Shown: positions 1 to 10,622 of the stretch, piece by piece
How positions within the stretch are numbered: position 1 is the first letter of the stretch
Layout: each line of letters opens with the position of its first letter
Assembly: GCF_001625305.1 (NCBI RefSeq)
Contig: NW_017804365.1
Location: forward strand, 1,370,333-1,434,332
Length of the DNA stretch: 64,000 bases
Direction of reading: 5' to 3'
From: Branchiostoma belcheri
Taxonomy: Eukaryota; Chordata; Leptocardii; Amphioxiformes; Branchiostomatidae
The notes under the pieces: generated by a model
The model's database searches: none
What the model was told of the DNA's origin: nothing
The model's input: the letters and a program-made list of their open reading frames with translations, nothing else
Position numbers and translations under genes: made by a program

Positions 1-345
1 TGTGTGTGTGTGTGTACGTTTGCGTTTGTTTGGTGTTTTATTGCGTGTATGTGTGTGTGTGTGTGCATCTGTGCGTGTGTGTGCTTGTATGTATGTATGT
101 ATGTGTGTGTGTGTGTGTGTGTGTGCGCGCTCTCGTTTGTGTGTCCGCGCGTCTCTAAATGTGAATGTGTGCACGTGTATATATGTATGGGTGTGCGTGC
201 GCGTATGTGCGTGTATGTGCCTGTGTATGTGTGCGTGTATGTCGGGGTATGTGTGCGTGTATGTGTGCGTGTATTTCGGGGTATGTGTGCGTGTATGTCG
301 GGGTATGTGTGCGTGTATGTCCGTGTGTGTGTGTGTTTCTGCATA
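1..345. repeat. TG-rich microsatellite
   Basis: Almost uninterrupted TG/GTAT/GTGTGCGTGTAT motifs with imperfect higher-order units near 230-320, where a block ending in TATGTCGGGG recurs. The open frames across it code only for Cys/Val runs and are a by-product of the repeat. The run enters from the left edge of the window, so its true length is unknown. Confidence 0.95.
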
Positions 346-2032
346 ATGGCCTTTACTTTAGGCTGTAATGGGTGTGGTTGGTTTCAGTCTGACCCGGATT
401 GAGAAAGCCAGTGATGGTTTTTACTTCTGGTGGCGCTCTAGATGTCTTTCGTTACACGATCTCTTCGTAGTCAGCTGTTTCTCTTGTACCATCAAGAAGG
501 GAATTGCAAAAGAAGATTGCAAGCGGAATACAATAACAGAAATTCCCAGGATTTGGTTTAGGAAAAAAAATGGCGAATTTTAGCCAGACATCATCGTTAA
601 CATTCAACCAGACTTTAGTCAATTGAAGCAGAAACCTGAATTCGTCTCTATTTAAAGCTCTATTTACCACCATACAGATATATCTTCAATAGCCCATCTC
701 ATAGCAGACTGTCCGTGGAGTCCAACAATCTCATCTTACAGCTGTTCTCTAAACCATTACACAACTATCTACACTCTCATTAGGGGAATCTGTCTGCTCT
801 GTGAAGCCCCGACGGTATGCTATCTTGTCAGAGGTGACAGTCACGTCAATCTACAGACACATCTAAAGGTCAGACATGCTCCACCAGGATACATACATCT
901 TCATATGGGACACCATTTACCGCATATCTTGTCATAAAATGTAACCTCTGTTGTGTTACTCAACATTATTGGATCCACATATCTCCATCTATTCAAAGAG
1001 GGGTGATTTGTTAAAATGCATGGCACGTTTTGAACAAAGTTGTGTGGGTGCATTGAAAACCATGGTTTTAGGCTTATTTTAACTTCATGAGAACGAAATG
1101 GACTTACTCTTATATATTGCAAGTACAAGGGTTTCAGGCCCGGTTTAGACCGATCAAAACCCTCCATAGCGTGCTAGTATCGCCCAAGGACAGAACACCA
1201 AATGAAAATGTATGATGTGTCATTTACCATATACAGTGCCAAGGTCGGAACTCCAAGGGCATGTAAGAAACCTTGCATTGGAGAGAACAAAACCCTAGAA
1301 CACACACCAGGAAGTTCGGTCTCATTAAATTAAGAATATTAGACACTGAGCCATACTTGTTTGCGAAACGAGGTACTGTTAACAGAACCCATCTACATTA
1401 GGGCATTACAACCGTCCGTCAACAAAGACGCAAGAGACACAACAGAATTTCTGCAACATAAAAAAGGAACTCTATTATTGCACGGCAATTGCACATGATA
1501 CAACGTATGGCTACGACTATTGTACAAAAAAGAAAAGGGTATAGAATAAAAAGTAACATTATTACTCAACATCAAGGGCTAATACAGTATGCAATCAACA
1601 TATGATCCACCGATGAACGAGTCAGGTGTGTCAACAATCACAGAGGCAATGGATTGCTCATTCCTTAAAAAAGACTTGTACGATCGAAAAAAGTCAAAAT
1701 CCATGTGTGATATTACAAACATGCTCCATAATACATTTTTCAACATTGACAATGATCACTGCCCAGTACTTTCTTATTGGCAAGATTATAGTTCGCCGAT
1801 AACGTTCTATTGCTGTAGACATAAAATCTTACAATGTCCCTCCCATACAAAATCCCTGTACTGAAGATTGAAGGTACATATTCTAACAGTTTGTCTATGA
1901 ACACATCGATTGTATTCCTGTATTGCCATCTGTCTCCGTAGCTGGGATATGCATTCAGAATCGTAATGACAAATACGATACGGTTTATTCATTGGGGATA
2001 AGATTTGTATATCATACACATCATCTCCACAG
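346..2032. other. No recognisable feature
   Basis: AT-rich sequence with short open frames on both strands, none with a splice context or protein family I recognise. No repeat shared with the rest of the window was seen. Confidence 0.5.
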
Positions 2033-2323
2033 GTATTGACTATCGATAAATGTATTAAATGCTTGACAGGTGCAAATCATGCTACTATTGACCACGTTAT
2101 CCCCTACTTCGATGTTCGCGGATGTTACAAGGATAAGAAAATGTTTCCCGATCCAGCCGTGAGAGAAGAAAAATTAAGCCCAACACGAATAACCAAGTGG
2201 ATTCACAGCCTCAGGCATGTCAAGCACAATTTCTCACCAGATTGCACCATTTGTATCCCCACGACGTTGAGCGGCAAGATGCTTTGTAAAGTCTGTTTGT
2301 CCCATTTGTTTTGCAGTTTGTAA
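2033..2323 (+). CDS. Candidate exon, Cys/His-containing, unknown
   Basis: A pyrimidine-rich acceptor (ATCATCTCCACAG) ends at 2032, and the frame opening right after it stays open for 96 codons to a stop at 2321-2323. The product has CIKC near its start and two further Cys pairs (CTIC, CKVC) near its end, which could bind metal, but the spacing matches no zinc-finger class that I know. No donor and no poly(A) signal are obvious. Codon use is only weakly convincing, so a chance frame is a real alternative. Confidence 0.2.
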   Translation, partial: VLTIDKCIKCLTGANHATIDHVIPYFDVRGCYKDKKMFPDPAVREEKLSPTRITKWIHSLRHVKHNFSPDCTICIPTTLSGKMLCKVCLSHLFCSL

Positions 2324-2616
2324 CGTATGGTCCATACCCTGCTAGATTGAACACAATTTTCAGTTCGCACAGCGCAATGCCATGCTGTTGATAATGAAAT
2401 AGAGTCAGGTAATTCCTCATCGTAACACTTTTGTAAACTTTTTTTACCTCATGATAGTTCTTTAAGAAGAACGTTTTCTTCTGGATTCAAAACCGGAGAA
2501 ACATATCACACAAACGTCCGTGAGTGACGATGGACCTATCCATACATGTGTTTATCTTTTATCGTGATTGCCTTTATCTCCTTCACTTTCTTTATGTCAA
2601 CGATGAATGAGTTACA

Positions 2617-3525
2617 TTAACCCTATCTAGGACCGGGGGGGGGGGGGGGCTAAAAGTGCCCGNGGCAACTTTGATGTCACATAGCGTCTGAACGGCTAGA
2701 GCTAGAACCGCCAAACTTGGTGACTTTTCCTAAAATATTGTTGGCAACAAATCTGTATCAGTGGAATGAGATTTTGATTTTTCTTGTTGCCATGGCAACG
2801 GGTTTCTGACAGGAATTTTTTGCCAAATTTAATAATTTCCATTTAAACAACAGAATTTTATGGGTTTTATGTCAAGTTACACATTGTTTCTGATATTAAT
2901 AACATCACATATTATTATGTGTAAATTTTATCATTAAAAATGCATAATTTATGCTAATTTGATGACGTCATTGGTCAAAATCCAAGATGGCGGACCATAT
3001 CATTAGATCTGGTAAATACAGCTTATTTTCCTTAAAATTTCATCGATACTCCCATTTCTTTGTACAAAAAAGGTTCATATGAACGTCTTTAGTCTGTTTA
3101 CAATGTATTTTAGGCTTTATCCTGAAAAAAAAACTATTTTTCAAAATTCAAGATTGATGATCCAAGATGGCGGATAGGTAATATATGCATGACGTCATTT
3201 TATGACGTCATCGGTGTTGCTATGGGCAACATAAGACTTAGTACATCCTAATATTCTGTCATAAACACTTTTGGTAAAGTTAAGTCGTATACTGTTTAGT
3301 TTTCAGGGAATAACCTATCTAGACGGTTTTGGCCAATAAAATCACATTAATGACGTCATAATGACGTCATATTACGTCACAACGACATTAAAATTGTACG
3401 TTTGATAAATATTTACTAGTACACCATCCTCTGAAAATTTGGTGGTCCTACGATATACCGTTCCCGAGTTCTGAGGGGGGGGGGGTCCCACCAAGCCCAA
3501 AAAAGCCCGGTCTAGATAGGGTTAA
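2617..3525. mobile_element. piggyBac-like MITE with TTAA target duplication
   Basis: TTAA at 2617-2620 and 3522-3525 flank a 901-bp element. The left end reads CCCTATCTAGGACCGGGG and the right end is its inverse, with CCGGTCTAGATAGGG before TTAA. Termini of the form CCCT next to TTAA are the hallmark of piggyBac transposons. The ends continue into long G runs (2634-2650 and 3475-3485). No transposase frame is present, so the element is non-autonomous. It carries five TGACGTCA palindromes, two RFX-type X boxes and two AAGATGGCGG motifs (separate entry). One ambiguous base lies at 2663 next to the poly-G, which suggests a sequencing difficulty there. Confidence 0.85.
2786..3380. promoter_or_regulatory. 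CRE / RFX / YY1 motif cluster inside the piggyBac-like MITE
   Basis: Full TGACGTCA sites lie at 2963-2970, 3190-3197, 3203-3210, 3351-3358 and 3362-3369, with an ACGTCA half site near 3374. A perfect palindromic X box GTTGCCATGGCAAC is at 2786-2799 and a spaced form GTTGCTATGGGCAAC at 3216-3230. CCAAGATGGCGGA, the YY1-type motif, occurs at 2982-2994 and 3162-3174. CRE 3203-3210 sits five bases from the X box at 3216, and CRE 2963-2970 runs into ATTGG, an inverted CCAAT box. Motif presence is seen directly; binding is inferred. Confidence 0.6.
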
Positions 3526-4349
3526 AGATAACTCCTAAATGTGAGACTTGCGGTTGGTGGCAAAACGCTGAGATTGTGCATTTTGTGACTGCATTATCAA
3601 CAACCAATTCGTTGGAACACATGGCTCACAATCTAAACTGAGAAAAATATCACACTTAAACATTTTAAACGACGATAAAGAAACAGTTCCTGAGATTTTT
3701 GTACTCTGGCGATCTGAAGGGCACCACTTCAATTTGTGTTAAAACGTAACTACTTCACCTTTTTCATTCTTCATATCGACCTTGGCCCTTTACATGCACT
3801 AGTGGCTACAGAGTTTCTTTTAACAATCAAAGGTAATTAAATTAGGATCCAGGAGCTTATCTTGTGGGATTGTACTCAGGGATCGGCTTCTTGAAAAAAA
3901 TCAAAGGCGAGTTAAGTTCTCATTGGAAAATGCAAACTTAAGCACGTCAAAATGAAATGCAAACTCAATTGGTCCTCGATAGGTTTACTGTTGGATACAA
4001 CTTTATCATGGACCACTGATTGCGGTTTTTGCCACGCAGTATGAAATACGTTATTCAGCACAAGCACGCATCGTTACATGCAGAAAAAAAATATAAGGCT
4101 GCGATTGCACGAGTAATGTTTGACCAATCAACCATATTATTATTATCATCATCATCATTATTATCTAACGTCACTGAACTGACTTTTGTTCAATCAGATA
4201 TTTCATGAATGGGTGTAAGTTGCTGAAAGATGCATGCATCCGGATATCCATGTGCAAACACAAACATCATAATCTAAAAACACATGTTCCACGATATGGT
4301 ATTGCTGATGTTTTAACATTAAAAAGGACAAAGTCACATCTTTGGTGAA
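3526..4349. other. No recognisable feature
   Basis: Unique AT-rich sequence. A short (ATT/ATC)n stretch lies at about 4136-4168. A minus-strand frame at 3535-3732 has four Cys but no splice or family support. Confidence 0.5.
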
Positions 4350-4452
4350 GGTTAGACATCCAGGTAACAAGGTACGCCAAAAACAGGTACTCATTTTGGA
4401 AACGGCCATACGTTTTAGATGGCATCCACTATTTTTTTTTTTGTCAGCGACA
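4350..4452. repeat. Family H repeat, degenerate copy
   Basis: Starts with the family's terminal motif GTTAGACATCCAGGTAA and continues through ACGCCAAAAACAG, then a degraded version of the stem region and GTCAGCGAC. Only one half of the inverted element survives, and an A/T run has replaced part of the central stem. Better copies are at 7994, 58722 and 62018. Confidence 0.6.
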
Positions 4453-5440
4453 CTACGAGACTGCAAGAGAAATACAGGTTTATTAGCACGAACTATTGAT
4501 TGATATGCAAATAAGTGTAGACATTGGTGAGTAAAAAAAACACGAAAGTTAAAGTAAAGACAAGTATGATTCAAATTAGCCAAGAATCTCCTATTGTTTC
4601 AGAACTGTTGTCTGTCAAACTCTGTGCTAGCTTGACAATATCATAATAGCGCCGGTGTTACACCAAGTTAAAAAAAACAACTTGGCACCTAATTATGGGC
4701 AGTGGTGTCCTTTAAGATACTTATCAAATCTTGTCATGCTACATGCATACTTATCTGACGGATGATAAGGAAAGCATCCGTGAAGCATCACGACGAGATG
4801 GCCTTGAGAAAAATGACAAAAGCAAGACCGTGCGCAATCTTCCACCATCTCTTTCCAGCATATTAGAGATACAGTATATCAATGACAGTTCTTTATGTTT
4901 TTTACTGCTACGAGAATCTACATTACTTTCACATTTATGAAATTGCAATGTCTTTGATGTAGTTCAAAACTTTATTCATTGTACAGTTAGATTCTCGACA
5001 TTGTTAGATCACCAACTTGAATGTCTTGTTTATACTCATATTTCTTTTACAGGCTTTGTAATTACGTTTGTATTTTGCCATTGTGCTCTCGTTTTATGTT
5101 TTTTGAGAAGATGCGTCAAATAAACTAGAAAGGCCAATATTTGCTTTGGAGCAAATACAGCGATGGGTTCACCACATTTTACGACATGGCAGGGAAAGAA
5201 CGAGAAACACAAGGGAAAACAATGATTTACATTGATATAACTATAATATGAAGTAACATACAATTAAAACAACAGTTGGATAGCTATTCCCTACTTTATT
5301 GGTTAGGATTTTTAATTGCATAATGCAAACTGTTGATTTTCAAAATAAATAAAAAAACGTTCATGCCCCGCATTCCAATGCTGGAGCAGAAAAGCTTGAA
5401 ATACCTACCAAAACACTTGAATAAAGACATACTGTCAGTA

Positions 5441-5570
5441 TGGAAATGCTCTGTGCAGGTGTTAATCAAGTTAAATCCCAACAGCCAATCAGCAAGAAAT
5501 GCTCTGTGCAGGTGGAAATGCTCTGTGCAGGTGTTAATCAAGTTAAATCCCAACAGCCAATCAGCAAGAA
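5441..5570. repeat. 72-bp tandem duplication with CCAAT boxes
   Basis: The unit beginning TGGAAATGCTCTGTGCAGG at 5441 repeats from 5513 at a 72-bp offset with essentially no differences. A short extra copy of the unit's head (ATGCTCTGTGCAGG) closes the first unit at 5499-5512. Each unit ends with CAGCCAATCAGCAAG, so the duplication doubles a CCAAT box. The period is a multiple of three, which is why the overlapping frame repeats a 24-residue peptide; I see no other reason to call it coding. Confidence 0.9.
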
Positions 5571-5689
5571 GTATAGAGGAAAGCTGCATGCCTATTGGTT
5601 GATGCCCTGCATTCCATTGTGATGACTCATGCCCAGACGTGGTAAAAACGGCACACTAACACAGTAATACATTTGCTATAACACAGCCA

Positions 5690-5910
5690 AAAAAACTCAA
5701 ATAAAACCATTCTGAAAGCCTGTATCACAAAAATTTAAAAAACGCCTAGGGGTATTTGCCCACTGTACCTCCATACCAAATTTCAGGACCTTAGGCCCTA
5801 AAATGAAGAAGCTGAATCCATTTAAAAAATGGCAGGAGAAGAAGAAGAAGAAACATCAGAAAAAGCAATATGGGTTCACCACCACTTCGTGGTGTGGTGA
5901 ACCCATAACA
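5690..5910. repeat. Probable transposon end with strong terminal hairpin
   Basis: A GAAGAAGAAGAAG run at about 5838-5851 is followed by a near-perfect hairpin at 5869-5907 whose arms read TATGGGTTCACCAC and its complement around a CACTTCGTG turn. The text before it has the look of a dispersed-repeat 3' region. A partial match (GATGGGTTCACCACA) also occurs near 5162-5176. The family is not identified. Confidence 0.45.
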
Positions 5911-6344
5911 ATCTGTGCTTCTTTATATGAATATTCATGAATATAGGTGAAGAAATAAGAAAAAAATACCATACGAATCTGAGACCCGGTCGCACATAGA
6001 GGTATATGGAATCCAAAAGCATTGAAGTATATCTAACATAAGTTCGTGATAAACATTTGCAAACAGCGTAACACAACTGAGAGTCAGCGAACATTATTTC
6101 CAGATTAAAACGGGTCGACACCACACCACACCAGCTACTGGGACTGTGCTCCACACATATCGTAAAAATATTAAGTATGAATTTCATTTTGTGATGCCTT
6201 GCCCTTCACTTATATATATAATAAAGAAAAACAGAGAGGGAGAGAGATGTGCTGCTACGACTGATTCCACTAAGAAAAAATTCCAAATACAGTGTATTTG
6301 GTACACCGAACGATAGTTTTATGAATTGTTGCCATGTCCAAATC

Positions 6345-6975
6345 TTACATGCACATATATTGATCAATTTCCGTCTGTACATCATTTCCAAACCTATATT
6401 GTAAGTTTCGTACTATAATCGATGATGCATTGTAGTTATGATTGTAGGATAAATTAGCCTTATAGTTTTGTTGATTATCTGCCATATTTTGTACCATGTG
6501 CAATTGTTGAGCAATAGAGTTTGCTATTCTTCGAAGATTACGATTGCTACTGAGGCTGTCAAACACATTTTCAAAGGTGCTAACTATTGCATTTGTATAG
6601 AACGTTCGAGTAAACGAATCCTTTTGCAACAATTCCCACAGATACAATGCTTCAATGATTCGACATTTATGTTTTTTTCTGGAAACGATTTGAATGCCAT
6701 GAGGTGCCGAAATCACTTGGAACTCCAGTCAACTTTCTGTAACACATAGGTGAATTTTGCCTCCAGAGCACTATATAGCTGAACTCCCCGCCAACCATGG
6801 TTAGGAGTGGGTCCGCAGAAAGGTCGTTTGGGTTTGCTGGTGTTCGGCCAAGTTGATCGGCTGCTACATCAAAGCATGATTCAAAAATGTTAACATCCGG
6901 ATGAGAATGTGAGGTTCGGTCATGGTTGGCTGGTGGATGGTTGGTATTCGGAGAAAGGCTGTGAATGTGTGACAT
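6345..6975 (-). pseudogene. Unrecognised coding-like segment with a probable frameshift
   Basis: Two overlapping minus-strand frames, 6667-6975 (about 102 codons) and 6345-6716 (about 123 codons), both have protein-like codon choice and meet at an A/T-rich run near 6670-6680. Reading from the first into the second across that run gives one continuous protein-like segment, so a frameshift is likely. The upstream part is rich in Pro, Asn and His; the downstream part looks helical (near FENVFDSLSSNRNLRRIANS). I recognise no family. A domesticated or dead transposon protein, or a frameshifted host exon, are both possible. Confidence 0.3.
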
Positions 6976-7175
6976 TTGGATGGGCTTTAGAGCACTGCGT
7001 TTCTATGAACTGGTAACCTAAGTGGAACCTAACTGAAACAATTTAGGGAAGCTGTGTGAACAGAAATACAGAATGCATAGTACATCCAAACACTAAAATG
7101 TCTACAACAGACAAATTCAAGTATTTTGATATTTTGGAGTAAATGCAAATATCAGTCATAAACAATATAGATCAC

Positions 7176-7308
7176 CTACCAAAGGTGCCTGACGACAAAG
7201 CGTTCGGCTTGGAACTATAAGAGTTCGAATCCTGTCGTGCCACCGAGTTTGTGCTCTTGGGAAATGCACTTTACACGAATTTCCTCACTTTGCTCAGGTA
7301 AAAATAAA
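7176..7308 (+). mobile_element. tRNA-derived SINE, partial
   Basis: The tRNA-like part contains a B box (GAGTTCGAATCC, 7221-7232). It is followed by the conserved body TTGGGAAATGCACTTTACACG and TTCCTCAC...GCTCAGGTA, which recurs in the copies at 21630 and, reversed, at 56411. No full cloverleaf or intact A box is present, so this is not a functional tRNA gene. Confidence 0.75.
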
Positions 7309-7993
7309 TGTCTGTTGTTTGTTTATGCGTTTGTCTGCGTTGGTGGCGGCATAAATATAAGTTGAAAAAAACTTGAGTGTGCCATCGCTATGCCTTGTAA
7401 TAAATGTTGAAATAGAAAAAAAAATACCAAATACGTGGTACATGTATCTACCTCCACGGGACTGACATGTAAAACTAGCCTTGTCACCTTTACGCCTTTC
7501 CGCCGGATGCCTCGGGTCGTACGTCACGCCTTCAATAGCTTATCCAAAACTTCCTGAGGCATTGCCGGCATTAGACATGTTATAACGTACTTTCTCTCCA
7601 TGCACGCGGGGCGTTGAGGTACCATTGATAACACGTTCATCGTTCTATCCATCACTCGGAGTGAAACCAGAGTCATACCGAATTCTATTACACACCTGCT
7701 TAGACGTGGAGAGAAGCAAGCATTACTCATTGACCCCTAACATTAAGGTCGTCACCATCCCTGTTTGGTGTTAGTTCCACCAAAGCGCTGTGCGAAGGGA
7801 TCTGGAGAGCTCGTTAGGGGGTCTCTATCTGTCATGAGATTGTGGCCACGTGTCCCAGCCTTCTCGCCTAATCATTGTAATCGTTTGGGAGGACATCTTC
7901 AATGGCGCTTGTGTGTGTCGGCCCGGTCACAGACCTCGCACGATCGGCATACGATTGAAAACTTGAATAAATTCTCGGTATAGCCATACATGT

Positions 7994-8176
7994 GCGCCAA
8001 AAAACAGTTACTTATATATAATAAGCAACTGGGTATGGTTTTTGAAACGGTTAGACGTTTCAGGTAGCATCAACTACCTTTCGTCAGTGATGTCTGACCG
8101 TTTGCAAAATCGTATCCAGTTCAGTGCTTGAGTAACTGATTTTTGGCGTATCGTATTGCCTGGATGTCTAACCTTC
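7994..8176. repeat. Family H repeat with paired stem
   Basis: Left half CGCCAAAAAACAGTTACT... and right half GAGTAACTGATTTTTGGCG are inverted, and the right side continues to CCTGGATGTCTAACC. On the minus strand the left half reads CTGACGA, an AGGTAG/CTACCT stem, then GAAACGTC, as in copies at 58.8 and 62.2 kb but with a different stem base pair. The spacer between halves is short, so this is an internally deleted copy. Confidence 0.75.
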
Positions 8177-9126
8177 ACAGACACAAGCCATGCATGTGTT
8201 CTTTAAAAATCCAACTTGTTTTTGTTGGTAACACGAAAAGGCTGTCTTAGATGTCTCGCTGGTTGGTTGGTTTCCTTGACAATATTTTTTTATTATTATT
8301 TACAATTCACTTGGACATTAGAAGACATGGTACTCTAGCTATAGCTAAGCTACTAAACATAAACGTATACAATGACAAAATACATTACAAAAAGAACAAA
8401 GAACAGCAAATGGGTGGAAATGGATCAATAAATGGTTTACAAGGAAGAAAATATTTTTAGGCTATGTAGGAGTTTTTTTTTCCATCATGAGTTAATCAAA
8501 TACAAACCGTTTGGTATCAATAACGTAGGTTTGGGTGATTGTCAAAATGTTACAGTTTGTATTTGGGCGTAAATTGGGTGATCCTGTAATCAATTCTACT
8601 GCATCAAAATCGCAGAACCAACTGCGGCAAATGTGAACCGCGCTGAGTGAAATTGGTGCAACACCCGCAGTGAATTACACTCTTGTTTCAGGGAAGTTTA
8701 GATATATTTGCGATGTCCTGTGGTACACCCGGCGTCTTGGGGAGCGTCTGGAGCCACACAGATAAACACGTTCTGATTGCTGCAGCTAGTTTGCTATGTA
8801 TGTATGTATAATCAGCTACTCTCAATCCCTTTTTCTACGAGCCTATTGAATCTTACATTTCATCGCCTGTGTAATAAGATCCTGCTTTCACAAGTCGCTG
8901 GAAATGGGGTTCATTGTTCTTTTGATGCAGCATTCATATGGGCATTATGTATGAGATGGCACAAATGCGTAGTTTCAATGTCCCTCTTATTTAAGTGCAT
9001 ATAGCAGCGGATGAAAACGTCATATTGAATTTGAGTTAGGTACATCCACAATTATAAGGGAAAAAATATGCGATGCGATAGTCTGGTCTTATGACGCTTG
9101 ATGTCTATGTTTTTAAGCATTTAATA
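8177..9126. other. No recognisable feature
   Basis: AT-rich unique sequence; open frames at 8251-8460 and 8777-9004 look random. Confidence 0.5.
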
Positions 9127-9471
9127 GGCCTAGGGGAAAATATTGTGTTTCCTGTTTCCCGACCGACCCTAGAAAAATACTTCCGACCCTAGCCTTTTTG
9201 TGGACCCCTAAAAGGGACATAATTTTTTCGAGCTAAACAACCTTTTCTAGCTCCATGACCTGATACCTGAGTGATGAAATGTTGTAAAATCAGTTTTGAT
9301 ATTGAGATTAGAAATATAAGTGTCCTCATTCAGGTTTTACTTTGTTGAACTGTATTTTATAAGTTGTATCAATAAAAAAATAAATAAAAAAAAGATCAAG
9401 AGAAGTCCCTACCTAGCGACCTTAAATTTTTTATGGGCTTAAACAGGAAACACAGCATTTTTTCCTAGGCC
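9127..9471. mobile_element. Short DNA transposon (MITE) with GGCCTAGG ends
   Basis: The left end GGCCTAGGGGAAAATATTG and about 30 bases after it are mirrored at the right end (…CATTTTTTCCTAGGCC), giving terminal inverted repeats of about 33 bp. The flanking triplets are ATA (left) and TTA (right), compatible with a decayed three-base T-rich target duplication such as PIF/Harbinger elements make. The interior has no coding frame and includes an A-rich run near 9373-9396. Confidence 0.7.
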
Positions 9472-10387
9472 TTACTGTGCTCGTATGTTGAATACGTCCG
9501 TCAAAATATGCAGATTGACAGGCCCATGATAACATTCAATCTACGCTCCCAAACGTGACATGTATTTTTCATAGTAAACCTGATCGGCGATCTATTATTA
9601 CATAGAATAAAGCGCAGAACACAGAGACTGGTAGTTAATATTCACCCGCTCCGTTTACAAGACGTGAAATTGACAAAGGGAAGAGTTTATAGAGGCAAGG
9701 CGATGCGACATGAGTTATATTTCTTAACTGTTTGAAATTTGAATTGCTTTGAAGTAGGATGCCTTTGTTTTGACATCATGGATATCTTCTTATATAAAAA
9801 AAAGATGATGTCTAATAATATTTTGTGAACTACACTTTGCTGATTGAAATTGAACATAATCTAGAGACATTATTTATATTATCAGGCTTTGGTAATGTAA
9901 TAGCTTATGTTGTGTTATAGTGTAAAGGCAGGAAGGTACGATTTGCCAATACATGAATTGAACTAGTTAATTGTTTGAAGAAACGTACGATATAACCAAT
10001 ATACGTCTCAAAACTTACCAAACTGTCCCAGAATTGTCTCTTGCTTCTTACAAACAATGCAACCTTGTACGTAAGCACGAATATGGATTGATTTTATATT
10101 ACATAAGGACGGTTTGGTGACCGTTGTTTAACTTTTGGCCTCATAATCGGGTTCTTCGACCAGTTTTGATTATGGCATTATCTTATCAAATTTGAGGGTG
10201 GTCGGCTACGAAATGGATGCATTTATGGACGTGTCATCGTATATCATCGATGGTTAGAGTGAGAAACACGTGACCACCATCGATTGACCCATTTTGTCCT
10301 GAGCGATTTATAACAAAAGGGACTGACGTTCCCTTGGACCGAACTGAGTTCCAAATACCCGTCTACATCCCGTCTGAGCTAGTTTAA
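9472..10387. other. No recognisable gene
   Basis: Unique AT-rich sequence. A small inverted repeat (ATCGATGGT / ACCATCGAT) lies around 10246-10283 with a CACGTG between its arms. Confidence 0.5.
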
Positions 10388-10622
10388 TATGTTTTCCGAA
10401 AGAAAACATATTGGTTTTGCTACGCTTCCTCTTCTTCCGTTCCGAACACTGACCTCTGACCTGGTCAATGACATGATTTGTTGACGTCTGTGACCATGGT
10501 AACTGGTGTTGGGTTACAAAATGTTGCAATTTTATCAGTAGGATGGATTTATACTCCTGTCTGACCATATATATTTTTTTGAGTAAGAATTAACAGACCA
10601 TATGCGAAGGTAAACATAATGC
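10388..10622 (-). repeat. Family X repeat, copy 1 (RFX X box and DR1)
   Basis: Minus-strand copy of a repeat seen also at 40244, 45229 and 53754. Shared landmarks in order are CATAATGTTTACCTTCGCATATGG, a TATAAATCC segment, AAATTGCAACAT, GTAACCCAACACCAG, the X-box palindrome at 10490-10503, and TATGTTTTC...CGG. This copy has a perfect direct repeat of AGGTCA with one-base spacing at 10450-10462, read on the minus strand. No terminal inverted repeat or coding frame was found. Confidence 0.8.

Noticed and set aside
2-402. Long open frames through the TG repeat
   Set aside because: They encode only Cys/Val/Met runs dictated by the microsatellite.
5869-5910. Helitron 3' end
   Set aside because: The hairpin is right, but no CTRR terminus follows and no matching 5' TC end was seen.
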